64,000 nucleotides of DNA. Origin: Alteromonadaceae bacterium (GTDB taxonomy: Bacteria; Pseudomonadota; Gammaproteobacteria; Pseudomonadales; Oleiphilaceae). The stretch covers positions 1-64,000 of the forward strand of contig JABXHG010000572.1 in NCBI GenBank assembly GCA_013393545.1, read 5' to 3'. This document shows, in pieces, positions 1-7,978 of the stretch (within the stretch, counting starts at the first letter, position 1; each line of letters starts with the position of its first letter). The position numbers and the translations under genes were made by a program. Under the pieces are notes generated by a model. It was not told the origin of the DNA. It saw only the letters and a program-made list of their open reading frames with translations, and did not search any database.

Positions 1-179
1 GGCGTTAGGCTGATCAACAGAAGGGCCCAGAGGTCAACAAAAAGAGCAAAAAAGGGAAGGGGTTTTATCTTGGGGGACTCAGGGAATAGTTTGAGGAGAT
101 GAAGAAAATGGGTGGGATCCGGGGGCAGCCTGACCAGGCGGCCGGTGGCATCCACCACCTCCGCTGTTTCCAGGCGGGA
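1..179. other. Unassigned sequence at window edge
   Basis: These bases do not encode the upstream part of isocitrate dehydrogenase that should precede the fragment starting near 180. On the minus strand a frame stays open without a stop from about 226 down to base 1. It reads protein-like (for example [20 protein letters not shown]), so this may be the body of a reverse-strand gene continuing beyond the window, but I do not recognise the family and see no start codon. The stretch looks like one side of a junction with the idh fragment, either a real rearrangement or an assembly join. Confidence 0.35.
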
Positions 180-767
180 GCCGACCTGTTCCCGGACCTG
201 GGACTGGGCACCAGTGCAAGGATACTATCCATTGTACCGCTGCTGAATGGTGGTGGCCTGTACGAGACCGGTGCCGGTGGTTCCGCGCCCAAGCACGTGC
301 AGCAGCTGGTGAAAGAAAACCACCTGCGCTGGGATTCACTGGGTGAGTTCCTGGCCGTGGCTGTATCCCTGGAAGAGCTGGGCGAGAAGCACGATAACGC
401 CCGCGCCCGCCTGCTGGGTCAGACTCTGGACACCGCTGTTGGCCAGCTGCTGGAGAACAACGAGTCTCCGTCCCGCAAGGCCGGTGAACTGGATAACCGT
501 GGCTCCCACTTCCACCTGGCCCGTCACTGGGCAGCCGCGCTGGCTGAACAGAACGACGACCAGGACCTGAAGGCCTTCGCGGCGAAATTCGCCGAGAAGC
601 TGGAAGCGGACAAGGACAAGATCCTGGAAGAGCTGACTGTAATCCAGGGCAAGCCGGCGGACATCGGTGGCTACTACCACGCACCGGCCGACAAGGTCTG
701 CGCGGTGATGCAGCCGAGCGAAACCCTGAACAAGATCCTGGTGGAATTTGCCGAAGCGGCCAAGTAA
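180..767 (+). pseudogene. icd: Monomeric NADP-isocitrate dehydrogenase, C-terminal fragment
   Basis: This encodes the last quarter of the monomeric (type II) NADP-dependent isocitrate dehydrogenase, the TCA-cycle enzyme converting isocitrate to 2-oxoglutarate. Recognisable family segments are [35 protein letters not shown] and [20 protein letters not shown], and the C-terminus ending [10 protein letters not shown] is intact. The full enzyme is about 740 residues; only about 195 are present. An ATG at 99 opens the frame, but the roughly 27 residues before DLFP show no family similarity. A functional enzyme is not expected from this piece. It is a 5'-truncated copy or the end of a gene broken at a sequence junction. 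A strong hairpin terminator follows. Confidence 0.85.
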
Positions 768-811
768 ACCGCGACGGTTAACCAGAGATCGGCGCCCTCG
801 GGCGCCAACCG

Positions 812-850
812 AAAAACCCGGAGTGCCTGCACAGGCCTCCGGGTTTTTTA
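812..850. terminator. Rho-independent terminator, probably bidirectional
   Basis: An A-rich run, the stem AACCCGGAG pairing with CTCCGGGTT, and a following T-run lie between the isocitrate dehydrogenase fragment and the convergent antiporter gene. A and T tracts flank both sides, so it can serve both transcription directions. Confidence 0.8.
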
Positions 851-875
851 TTGGCCGGGTTTCAGGTTGTAAGGG

Positions 876-2075
876 TCAGGCATCGTCATCGTTGTCACTC
901 TGATAACCCTTACCGGTTTCGCCGGCCTTTTGCAGTTGAGCCAGCGTGAGGGTGGGTCCGATCAGCTCAAACACCACGGTGGCGCCGATCACCAGTGGCA
1001 GGATGTAGTCCAGACTTGGCAGCCGCTCGGTGGCCACCAGCGCCAGGCCCAGCGCTACCCCGGCCTGGGGCATCAAACAGGCGCCCACCCGGTTGCGGGT
1101 CTGCGGGTCCGAGCCGGCAAGGTAGCCCCCTAGCCAGCCGCCGGCCACACGGCCAAGAATGCGGGCGCCAATGTAAGCCAGGCCCAAAGCGCCCAGCGCC
1201 GGCAGGGCGGCCCAGTGCATCTGGTATCCGGCCATGAAAAAGAACATGGCCAGAAACGGTTCGGAAATACCCTCGATGGAACGGAAAGGGCGAACATGAT
1301 GGCGTGCCCGGTTGGCGACCACAATGCCCAGGGTCATGCAGGTTAACAGGTAGGATAGCTCCAGCCAGCTGGCCAACCCCGCCGCCACCAGCACAAAGCC
1401 GGCGGATTCCAGCAGCATGGGTTCACCAGGGCGGATGCGGCCAGTCAGCCAGGCCATGGGCAGGCCCAGCATAACGCCCAGAATTAGTGAACCGCCCACT
1501 TCCATGACCCCGTGCAACATGGCTGACGGGCCTTCAATATCGCCATTACCGAGCAGCAGGCCAGCTGCCACCAGTAGCACACTGAACAGCATGGCGCCCC
1601 AGGCATCATCAATGGCCACCACCTGAAACACCAGTCGGGTCAGCGGCCCGTTGGCACCGGCTTCACGCATGACATCGAGGGTGGCCGCCGGTGCGGTGGC
1701 GGTGGATATGCCAGCGAGCAATAGCGCGGCGGGGAGGTTGCCGGTGACGGCCCAGATCGCGAGAATGACTACGGTGGCCGTCATGATGGTTACCACCAGG
1801 CTGACAATCAGTGCTTCCTTGCCTTCTCTCAGTCCCTTGGCGGACATGCGTTCACCGAGCAGGAAGCCCACCATGGCCAGTGTTAGCTGGGTGATCAGAC
1901 TGAAGTTGTCACTGGCATTTTCCGGCAGTAAATCCAGCAGTTCCGGCCCGGCCAGGGCTCCCAGCAACAACAGCAGGGTGACCCGCGGCACATGCACAAT
2001 CTTGCCGAGTGCGTGGGCACCCAGCGCCAATAACAGAGTGGTGCCGATCAGAATGAGTGTGGCGGCGTGTTCCAT
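876..2075 (-). CDS. CPA2-type cation:proton antiporter
   Basis: A 399-residue inner-membrane protein that is hydrophobic throughout, with about a dozen predicted membrane segments, typical of the Na+/H+ exchanger domain of monovalent cation:proton antiporters. The segment ATAPAATLDVMREAG followed by AIDDAWG matches the discontinuous helix and the paired acidic residues of the transport core. It probably exchanges K+ or Na+ for protons in pH or salt homeostasis, but the ion cannot be told from sequence. It ends in a short acidic tail (SDNDDDA) and lacks the TrkA-N regulatory domain of KefB/KefC. It converges on the idh fragment with a shared terminator, and its start is 41 bp from the divergent diguanylate cyclase. 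Confidence 0.85.
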   Translation of the reverse strand: MEHAATLILIGTTLLLALGAHALGKIVHVPRVTLLLLLGALAGPELLDLLPENASDNFSLITQLTLAMVGFLLGERMSAKGLREGKEALIVSLVVTIMTATVVILAIWAVTGNLPAALLLAGISTATAPAATLDVMREAGANGPLTRLVFQVVAIDDAWGAMLFSVLLVAAGLLLGNGDIEGPSAMLHGVMEVGGSLILGVMLGLPMAWLTGRIRPGEPMLLESAGFVLVAAGLASWLELSYLLTCMTLGIVVANRARHHVRPFRSIEGISEPFLAMFFFMAGYQMHWAALPALGALGLAYIGARILGRVAGGWLGGYLAGSDPQTRNRVGACLMPQAGVALGLALVATERLPSLDYILPLVIGATVVFELIGPTLTLAQLQKAGETGKGYQSDNDDDA

Positions 2076-2116
2076 CAGCGCTCCCGGTGGGTGGACATTG
2101 AGGCAGGGTTCAACTC

Positions 2117-3418
2117 ATGTCGGTACAAGATAACACGCCCATGGAGCACGCGGGGCTCGACGGCGACAGGGCAAATGGCTACCTTAATGGTATGGACCCG
2201 CCTAAAAAAGCAACGGATGAACCAATGCCGCCAAACTGGCTTGACGAACCAGGTCCGACACAGATGGGAAAGGGCCGCAGCCCCCTGATACGGGCTTTGT
2301 GGGCAGTGCTGGTCTATCTTGTGGTTGGATTGTTGTGGATCACCTTCTCCGACCGTATCGCCGAGCTCTGGTTTCCGGACCCCGAGATGCTCTCGCGCGT
2401 GCAAACCTGGAAAGGGTATCTGTTCGTGGTGGTGACCGCCCTGGTGCTGTTTCTGGTTTTATTTCGCCAGTTAAGCAAGGACCGGCTGTTGCTGAACCTA
2501 CAGCATCATCAGCGCCAGGCTTTGCGCCAGCGCGAGCACCAGCTGACGGTGTTGATGGACAACCTGCCGGGCATGGCGTATCGCTGTCTGTATGATCGCC
2601 ACTGGACCATGATGTTTGTTTCAGGTGGGTGCCTGGAAGTGACGGGGTACAAGCCTGAAGAATTGGTTCACAATCATGCCGTGGCTTACGCGGATCTGAT
2701 AGATCCAATGGACGCAGACAGAGTGGCAGAAGAGGTAGCGCTCGCTGTCAATTCCGGGGAATCTTTTTCAGTGGAATACGCTATCACGCGCAAAGACGGC
2801 CGCAAGATCTGTGTGTGGGAACGTGGTTGCAGTGTTGACGTGGCGGATGGCCGCAAGGTGCTTGAAGGTATCATGCTGGACATTTCCGACCGCAAGGCGC
2901 TGGAACAAGAGCTGGAAGAGCTGGCCACCACCGACCCGCTCACCGGCCTGCTCAATCGCCGGGAGTTCGGCCGGGTACTGGACGAAGAGCTGGCCAGGAG
3001 TGCCCGGTATCACCACTGCATGGCATTGCTCTGGATTGATTTTGACCATTTCAAGGAAGTAAACGACACCTGGGGTCACGCCGCCGGTGATAACGTGCTT
3101 TGCAGCGTTAGCCGACTGCTGGAAAGCAGCGTGCGAAGTATGGACTCAGTGGCGCGGTTTGGCGGTGAAGAACTGGTGATCGTGCTGCCCGAAATGGGAG
3201 TGATTGAAGCCGGAGAAACCGCTGAGCGCCTGCGGGCCCGGGTTCATGAACTGCCGATCAGGGTGGCGGACGAGCGTGACGTACATATCTCCATCAGCGT
3301 TGGCGTGGCAGTGTACCCGGATCATGGCCAGACCGCCGGCGATTTGTGCGCGGCGGCGGACCGGGCCATGTATCAGGCTAAATCCCGTGGGCGGGATTGT
3401 GTGGTTCAGGCCACCTGA
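2117..3418 (+). CDS. Membrane-anchored PAS-GGDEF diguanylate cyclase
   Basis: Predicted to make cyclic di-GMP from two GTP. The 433-residue protein has a hydrophilic N-terminus, two membrane segments (about 58-77 and 100-117), a coiled stretch, a PAS domain (about 140-255) and a C-terminal GGDEF domain (about 268-430). The active-site signature is GGEEL at 349-353, an accepted GGEEF variant. An RxxD product-inhibition site (R340-D343) sits the expected five residues upstream, so feedback control by c-di-GMP is likely. The start at 2117 has a weak ribosome site; the ATGs at 2141 and 2192 are alternatives. Its 3' end overlaps the convergent small gene by 13 bp. Confidence 0.88.
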   Translation: MSVQDNTPMEHAGLDGDRANGYLNGMDPPKKATDEPMPPNWLDEPGPTQMGKGRSPLIRALWAVLVYLVVGLLWITFSDRIAELWFPDPEMLSRVQTWKGYLFVVVTALVLFLVLFRQLSKDRLLLNLQHHQRQALRQREHQLTVLMDNLPGMAYRCLYDRHWTMMFVSGGCLEVTGYKPEELVHNHAVAYADLIDPMDADRVAEEVALAVNSGESFSVEYAITRKDGRKICVWERGCSVDVADGRKVLEGIMLDISDRKALEQELEELATTDPLTGLLNRREFGRVLDEELARSARYHHCMALLWIDFDHFKEVNDTWGHAAGDNVLCSVSRLLESSVRSMDSVARFGGEELVIVLPEMGVIEAGETAERLRARVHELPIRVADERDVHISISVGVAVYPDHGQTAGDLCAAADRAMYQAKSRGRDCVVQAT

Positions 3419-3678
3419 CGGGCAATCCAGGAATCGTAACGGGTGGCCAGCGCGCGTACGTAACGGGCTTCGCCATCGCTCATGCTGGCCAGCACCCCGT
3501 TGAAGATCCAGCCTCGCTCGTATAGTCCAAGCACCCGCTGCTCGTCATCCATGTTGACGCGCTGGTTCAGTTTTTTGCAAATGGCATCCAGCAGCGGCAG
3601 CTTCCGGGGATGTTTGATCGGGCCCTGGCGGTTGCTCACCGGCTGGTTGGCTGCGCGTGATGTCGGATGTTTTCTCAT
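3406..3678 (-). CDS. Small basic protein of unknown function
   Basis: A 90-residue protein I do not recognise. The N-terminal 35 residues are basic and proline-rich (MRKHPTSRAANQP), followed by a helical segment with DEQRVLGLYERGWIFNGVL and a conserved-looking tail. No signal peptide or membrane segment is seen. I chose the start at 3678 because AAGGAGAGG lies at ideal spacing before its ATG; the in-frame start at 3738 has no such site. The strong ribosome site and normal base composition support a real gene. A terminator-like hairpin lies just upstream on the same strand, so the gene may be attenuated or have its own promoter inside the hairpin region. Confidence 0.6.
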   Translation of the reverse strand: MRKHPTSRAANQPVSNRQGPIKHPRKLPLLDAICKKLNQRVNMDDEQRVLGLYERGWIFNGVLASMSDGEARYVRALATRYDSWIARQVA

Positions 3679-3706
3679 GATCCTCTCCTTGTGGTTTTGC
3701 GGCTGC

Positions 3707-3746
3707 AAAAACAGAAAACCCCGGAGCCTCACAGGCAACCGGGGTC
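3707..3746 (-). terminator. Minus-strand rho-independent hairpin
   Basis: Read on the minus strand, ACCCCGG and CCGGGGT pair across a 14-nt loop and are followed by TTTTCTGTTTTT. It lies 29 bp before the start of the 90-residue gene, so it either ends an upstream small transcript or acts as an attenuator for that gene. Confidence 0.65.
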
Positions 3747-4075
3747 TGGCGGAGAAGCTGCCCCGGTCACCGCAACGGCTCCCGGGACTGACCGAAAGCC
3801 GTTAGATGTCTTTCACCATGGCGTACGCAAACTGCCCCTTCTGGCAAGGTGCGGCAGCGTGGATTGGGAATGTCGGCATCTGTCGGGTCATCTCGGTTCT
3901 CGGTGTGTATTTCAATGGACAGTGTATAGGCAATGGCCGGCTTTGCAAGAGCCCCGCGCCTTCGGCAAACGCGTACAGACCCTGTAGCGGCCGCTGAGGA
4001 TAATTCGCGCTGTCACGTGTTTTACGTTGTGCAATCCGCGGCGCCAATCGGTGCCGAAAGGATCTCTCCTTTTCT

Positions 4076-4103
4076 ACGCAGCCTTATGGCTGCGTTTTTT
4101 TTG
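4076..4103 (+). terminator. Orphan rho-independent terminator
   Basis: The stem ACGCAGCC/GGCTGCGT with a 4-nt loop is followed by eight or more T residues on the plus strand. No plus-strand coding gene ends upstream; the nearest, the diguanylate cyclase, ends at 3418. The terminator therefore implies a non-coding plus-strand transcript. A second short hairpin, GAAAGGA/TCCTTTTC, sits directly before it (about 4058-4075). Confidence 0.8.
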
Positions 4104-4107
4104 GCAT

Positions 4108-4220
4108 ACGGTAAGTGGGGGAGGCTTCTCCAAAACCGTGCGGAGCCAGGGATGGCGGAGCTCGAGCGCTACAGGGATGTATTCACAGCGTGTTTTGGAG
4201 AAGCCTCCCCCACTTACCGT
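4108..4220. repeat. REP-like element with 29-bp perfect inverted repeat
   Basis: Arms at 4108-4136 and 4192-4220 are exact reverse complements over 29 bases (ACGGTAAGTGGGGGAGGCTT and onward), separated by a 55-bp centre containing the near-repeats AGGGATGGCG and AGGGATGTATTCAC. The right arm covers the last codons and stop of the exonuclease gene. I infer a mobile or repetitive extragenic palindrome that landed at the gene end; no transposase is nearby. Whether it is multicopy cannot be seen from one window. Confidence 0.8.
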
Positions 4221-4753
4221 GATGCGATGGTGGGTTCGTCTGAAGCAATCAGTTTGTGCCAGGTATGGTGCAGAATCAGCGCATCGTTGGCGGCCCGGTG
4301 CACCGGCAGGCCCAGTTCATGGATCACCTGTTTGCGCGTGGCCGACCACTGTTGAACCTGGGCCGGGTTGAGCAAGGCGGAGATCGATTCGAGCTGGAAG
4401 TGCGGAGTCAGGCCGGAGGCCCGGAACAGCCGGTGTAGCCAGAAGCTGTCGAAGGTCCAGGCGTCACAGAAGATCTGCTCTGGCAACAGCTCGTTAAGCT
4501 GGCGGGCCACGTCGGCGGCCGGCAGGCCTTCTGCCTGCAGTCGCTGGCGGGAGATACCGTGAATCTCCTCCGCACTTTCGGACCAGTTACTCCATTGCTG
4601 GTGCGGACAAATCAGCCAACTGTGCAGCTCGCCACTGGACAGACACACGCCAACCTCGATCGGATAGCTCTCGATCAGATTGAGGCTGGAAGCCTCGAAG
4701 TCGATAAATGCCGGTCTCGGGTTGGGGTCCATGATTCGCCAGTCCGTGTTCAT
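4214..4753 (-). CDS. DnaQ-like (DEDD) 3'-5' exonuclease
   Basis: A 179-residue protein of the RNase H-fold DEDD exonuclease family. It carries the ExoI motif FIDFEASSL with the metal-binding Asp-x-Glu, a central HGIS segment, the ExoII region CDAWTFDSFW, and the ExoIII motif HRAANDA (His with Asp five residues later, DEDDh class). It is short and stand-alone, with no polymerase or helicase domain, so the substrate is unknown; trimming of DNA or RNA 3' ends is the family role. I start at the ATG at 4753; a TTG at 4804 would add 17 residues of poor character. The 3' end lies within the 29-bp inverted repeat, whose arm supplies the final codons and TAA. Confidence 0.8.
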   Translation of the reverse strand: MNTDWRIMDPNPRPAFIDFEASSLNLIESYPIEVGVCLSSGELHSWLICPHQQWSNWSESAEEIHGISRQRLQAEGLPAADVARQLNELLPEQIFCDAWTFDSFWLHRLFRASGLTPHFQLESISALLNPAQVQQWSATRKQVIHELGLPVHRAANDALILHHTWHKLIASDEPTIASR

Positions 4754-4818
4754 GCGTTGTTTTGATTCGAGTTTACCCCTGATGCCGGCGGGACGCGAAC
4801 CCAATACCCGGTGGGACT

Positions 4819-4844
4819 GTTACAATATGCGCATATTGGGTAAC
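4819..4844. promoter_or_regulatory. Palindromic operator candidate before queC
   Basis: A 16-bp perfect palindrome, CAATATGCGCATATTG (4823-4838), is flanked by imperfect GTTAC/GTAAC arms. It lies between the divergent exonuclease (start 4753) and queC (start 4882), about 44 bp before queC. It suits a dimeric repressor, but which one is unknown. Confidence 0.45.
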
Positions 4845-4881
4845 AGGCCAATGACACACTTGCGATTCTGGTGATACGCCA

Positions 4882-5547
4882 ATGACTGACACCGTTGTTG
4901 TGATTTACTCCGGAGGGATGGACTCCTTCACGCTGCTACACCTGGCCCGGGCCCGGGGTTATCGGGTGCATGCCTTGTCGTTCAACTATGGCCAGCGCCA
5001 TGTGCGTGAACTGGAAGCGGCCCGGGCCGTATGTCAGGCCGAGGGCATTCCCCACAAGATTATTGATATCCGCGCCATGAACGAAGTGATGGCCGGCTCG
5101 TCGCTGACCTCGGATATTGATATCCCCGAGGGGCATTACGCCGAAGACAACATGAAATCCACCGTGGTGCCCAATCGCAACATGATTCTGTTGTCGCTGG
5201 CCACCGGTTATGCGGTCACTGTTGGTGCGCAGAGTGTCTGGTTTGGCGCCCACGGCGGCGACCACGCCATTTACCCGGACTGCCGGCCGGAATTTATTGA
5301 AAAAATGGACGCTGTGTGCCGGGTGGCCAATTACCAGCCGGTGGCTATTGAAGCGCCGTTCATGCAGCTGGACAAGGGGGAAATTCTGGCCGAGGGCCTC
5401 AGACTGGGGCTGGATTACAGCCAGACCTGGACCTGCTACAACGGCCGGGAAAAGGCCTGCGGGCGTTGTGGTTCCTGCGTGGAGCGGCTGGAGGCGTTTG
5501 CTGACCACGATATCCGGGACCCCCTCGAATACGAGGCGCAGGCCTGA
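4882..5547 (+). CDS. queC: 7-cyano-7-deazaguanine synthase QueC
   Basis: Converts 7-carboxy-7-deazaguanine to preQ0 using ATP and ammonia, in queuosine tRNA-modification synthesis. The N-terminus carries the PP-loop SGGMDS at residues 10-15. The C-terminus carries the zinc-binding cysteines (C185, C193, C196, C199) in [16 protein letters not shown]. Length (221) is normal. It overlaps queE by one base (TGATG), giving translational coupling. No queD or queF is in this window. The upstream palindrome at 4819-4844 may control the pair. Confidence 0.97.
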   Translation: MTDTVVVIYSGGMDSFTLLHLARARGYRVHALSFNYGQRHVRELEAARAVCQAEGIPHKIIDIRAMNEVMAGSSLTSDIDIPEGHYAEDNMKSTVVPNRNMILLSLATGYAVTVGAQSVWFGAHGGDHAIYPDCRPEFIEKMDAVCRVANYQPVAIEAPFMQLDKGEILAEGLRLGLDYSQTWTCYNGREKACGRCGSCVERLEAFADHDIRDPLEYEAQA

Positions 5548-6206
5548 TGTATCGGGTCAAGGAGGCGTTTTACACCCTGCAGGGCGAAGGTGCCCAGGCC
5601 GGGCGTGCCGCCGTGTTTTGCCGGTTCAGCAAATGCAATCTGTGGACCGGTCGTGAAAAAGACCGGGCCAACGCGGTCTGCTCTTTCTGTGACACGGATT
5701 TCGTGGGCATCGATGGCCAGAACGGCGGGCAGTTCCAGACGGCTGATCAGTTGGCCGCCCATATCAACAGCCTCTGGCCCGACGCCCCGGGCCAGCCCTA
5801 CGTGGTGTGTACCGGTGGTGAGCCCCTGTTGCAGCTGGACACGCCTCTGATCGATGCCCTGCACCGGGCCGGCTTTGAGATCGGCGTGGAAACCAACGGT
5901 ACCCTGCCGGCGCCGAAAGGCATCGACTGGCTGTGTGTCAGCCCGAAAGCCGATGCCGAGGTAGTCATTACCGAGTGTGACGAGCTGAAGCTGGTGTACC
6001 CGCAGACACTGGCGCCACCGGAGCGTTTCGTACATATTCGCGCACGGCATTTTTTCCTCTCGCCCATGGCCTCGCCCTCCGCACCGGATGGCGAATCGTC
6101 CGATCCCGTGCGCCAGAGTAACACCGCCAAAGCCACGGCCTACTGCCTCGCCCACCCGCGCTGGCGGCTGACGCTGCAGATGCACAAGATTATCGGCATT
6201 GATTAA
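5547..6206 (+). CDS. queE: 7-carboxy-7-deazaguanine synthase QueE
   Basis: Radical SAM enzyme that contracts 6-carboxy-tetrahydropterin to 7-carboxy-7-deazaguanine, the step before QueC. It has the expanded proteobacterial cluster motif with C30, C45 and C48 (RFSKCNLWTG then VCSFCDTDF), the N-terminal YTLQGEG signature, and CTGGEPLLQLD for SAM binding. Length 219 is close to the E. coli enzyme. An insert near residues 172-195 (rich in Ser and Pro) is mildly unusual. It is translationally coupled to queC and converges with a 4-bp overlap on the secreted nuclease gene. Confidence 0.96.
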   Translation: MYRVKEAFYTLQGEGAQAGRAAVFCRFSKCNLWTGREKDRANAVCSFCDTDFVGIDGQNGGQFQTADQLAAHINSLWPDAPGQPYVVCTGGEPLLQLDTPLIDALHRAGFEIGVETNGTLPAPKGIDWLCVSPKADAEVVITECDELKLVYPQTLAPPERFVHIRARHFFLSPMASPSAPDGESSDPVRQSNTAKATAYCLAHPRWRLTLQMHKIIGID

Positions 6207-7969
6207 TCGGCCAGATCCAGATCGGTGAATACCGGGTTGTGATCGGAGGCACGCCAGGGCCCGGTTGCTGGCCGCGCTGGCAGGCGGGTCAACGCCCGTG
6301 GCTCGTCCGCGTTGACGTTCCAGGCGCGGGCGCTGGTGGCTCTTTGTCGCAGCCCCGGTGATGCCAGCAGATAATCCAGCGACCCTCTCTCGCCCTTGTA
6401 CCGGTAGCTGTATTGGCGGCAGCCGGAGTCTCCGCAGCGGTGAAATTCGTGCACCAGGCTGTGGTAGCCGGCGTCTTCCAGCTGTTTTAGCGGGGCTTCC
6501 CGGGCATAACTGTTCAGGTCGCCGGCGATCAGGGTGCCCACAAGCTGTTCCGGTACCGGTAGCGTTTCCAGCCAGGCCAGTATGGCCCGGGTTTCCCGAA
6601 CCCGCCGCTGGCTGAAGCAGCCCTGCCCGTCGTCCCGGTCCTGGTTGGCACCGCTGGCGTTACGACAGGATTTGGACTTCAGGTGGGGAACCACGACCCG
6701 GATCTGCACCGTCTGGCCGGCACGGGAGAAACGCTGGCTGACCGGCGGCCGGCTGCTGTGGCCAAAGCGCCCGGAGGTGAGTCGGCGGGGCTGGCCGTGA
6801 GTGTTTACCCGGTCACTGCGGTAAAGCAGTGCGGTGCGGATGGCATCGCCCCCATCCTGGCCCGGCGTTTTCACGAACTGCCACTCTGGCCCCAGGCTGT
6901 CGGCCAGTTCCGCGATGGCGCTGTACCGGCCGTAGCCGTCGTTTTCCAGCTCTGAAACCGCCAGTATATCGGCATTGCTTTGCTGAACCAGAGTCGCCAG
7001 CCGATGTTTCTGTTTCTGGAAGCCACTGACGGTTTCCGCGCCCCGGTCGGTGGGAAAGCCGCCTCCCCGGCCGTCGCCGTTGAAGTAGTTCTGCAGGTTC
7101 AGGGCCATGACCCGAATGGCCTGCCCAGGCGGCGGGGGTGGAACGGGGCGCGGGCTGTTGCGGGATGTGAATTCGGGATCGGCGTCCGGGTGAAGGCGCC
7201 ACTGGCCAAACCGGTAGTCAAGAATGCCAGCCAGCTGGCCGATTCTGTCACCGGCGCGCACGGGGTTGTCCGGGGTCAGCCCGCCGGGTGGCCAGGGCAC
7301 CGGCTCGGGATGGCGAACTTTGCGGCCATCATCCAGAACTATCCGCTGATGCTGGTTTTGTCGGCTGTGGGTCTTCGCCTGTGGCCCGGGTGGAAACAAT
7401 TCGGTGCCGGTGGTCTGGTCCCCCGCCGCCAGTGTCAGCTCGCCGTAAACCGCCAGCTGGTAATGCTCGATAACAGTCAATGGCTCGGTAAAGCGCACCC
7501 GCATGTTTTCCAGCGATTCCGGCGGTTGCGACCAGGGCAGGGAGACAGCCTCGGGCTCGGGCATCCGGCCTTCGCCACAGACAAGGAGATCTTGCACCGA
7601 CACCATTTCGGTCAGCCCGTGATATTCCTTGATGGTGCCGGTGATTCGCAGGCGCTGGCCCACCCGGCCGGTTTGCCGGTTGGTGTAGATAAACAGGGCT
7701 TCGGAGGTGGCGGGATCGTCATCGGCTTCGGCATCCGCCTGTTGCAGGTAGAAGCCGTCAAACCCGCCCTGGTAACGGGCGTCACGGGTCAGAATGCCTT
7801 CCACGGTGACGCTTTCGCCCACCAGTTGAGATTGCCCACCGGCGCTCTGCACCTGATGAATACCGGTTGCCGGCCGGCCACAGCGGTCAGCCTGTGCCGT
7901 CAGCGGCCAGAGGGCCGCCAACAGCACCAACACAAGCAGGCGGGTATGGTGTCGGGGTCGGTTATTCAC
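6203..7969 (-). CDS. Secreted ExeM/NucH-type endonuclease
   Basis: A 588-residue exported DNase. It has a signal peptide (about 1-27, ending TAQA-DRCG), an OB-fold-like nucleic-acid-binding region (about 45-150), a linker, and a C-terminal endonuclease/exonuclease/phosphatase domain (about 285-588). That domain shows the catalytic elements SELENDGYG, GDLNSY, SLDYLLASP and SDHNPV. Family members degrade extracellular DNA for phosphate or biofilm remodelling. A PVPPPPPG spacer joins the domains. It lies 9 bp downstream of the WYL regulator on the same strand, so the two are probably co-transcribed. It converges on queE. Confidence 0.88.
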   Translation of the reverse strand: MNNRPRHHTRLLVLVLLAALWPLTAQADRCGRPATGIHQVQSAGGQSQLVGESVTVEGILTRDARYQGGFDGFYLQQADAEADDDPATSEALFIYTNRQTGRVGQRLRITGTIKEYHGLTEMVSVQDLLVCGEGRMPEPEAVSLPWSQPPESLENMRVRFTEPLTVIEHYQLAVYGELTLAAGDQTTGTELFPPGPQAKTHSRQNQHQRIVLDDGRKVRHPEPVPWPPGGLTPDNPVRAGDRIGQLAGILDYRFGQWRLHPDADPEFTSRNSPRPVPPPPPGQAIRVMALNLQNYFNGDGRGGGFPTDRGAETVSGFQKQKHRLATLVQQSNADILAVSELENDGYGRYSAIAELADSLGPEWQFVKTPGQDGGDAIRTALLYRSDRVNTHGQPRRLTSGRFGHSSRPPVSQRFSRAGQTVQIRVVVPHLKSKSCRNASGANQDRDDGQGCFSQRRVRETRAILAWLETLPVPEQLVGTLIAGDLNSYAREAPLKQLEDAGYHSLVHEFHRCGDSGCRQYSYRYKGERGSLDYLLASPGLRQRATSARAWNVNADEPRALTRLPARPATGPWRASDHNPVFTDLDLAD

Positions 7970-7978
7970 CCGGACCGT

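Larger units (their letters stand above)
3679..4213. other. Gene-poor region with candidate small transcripts
   Basis: No convincing protein-coding gene lies here. On the minus strand a TATACA -10-like box near 3924-3929 precedes a possible 29-residue frame (3802-3891, starting MTRQMPTF), followed by the 3707-3746 terminator; this could be a roughly 210-nt small RNA or micro-mRNA. On the plus strand a separate terminator at 4076-4103 has no gene before it, suggesting another short transcript. A 29-bp perfect inverted repeat closes the region. Confidence 0.45.
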
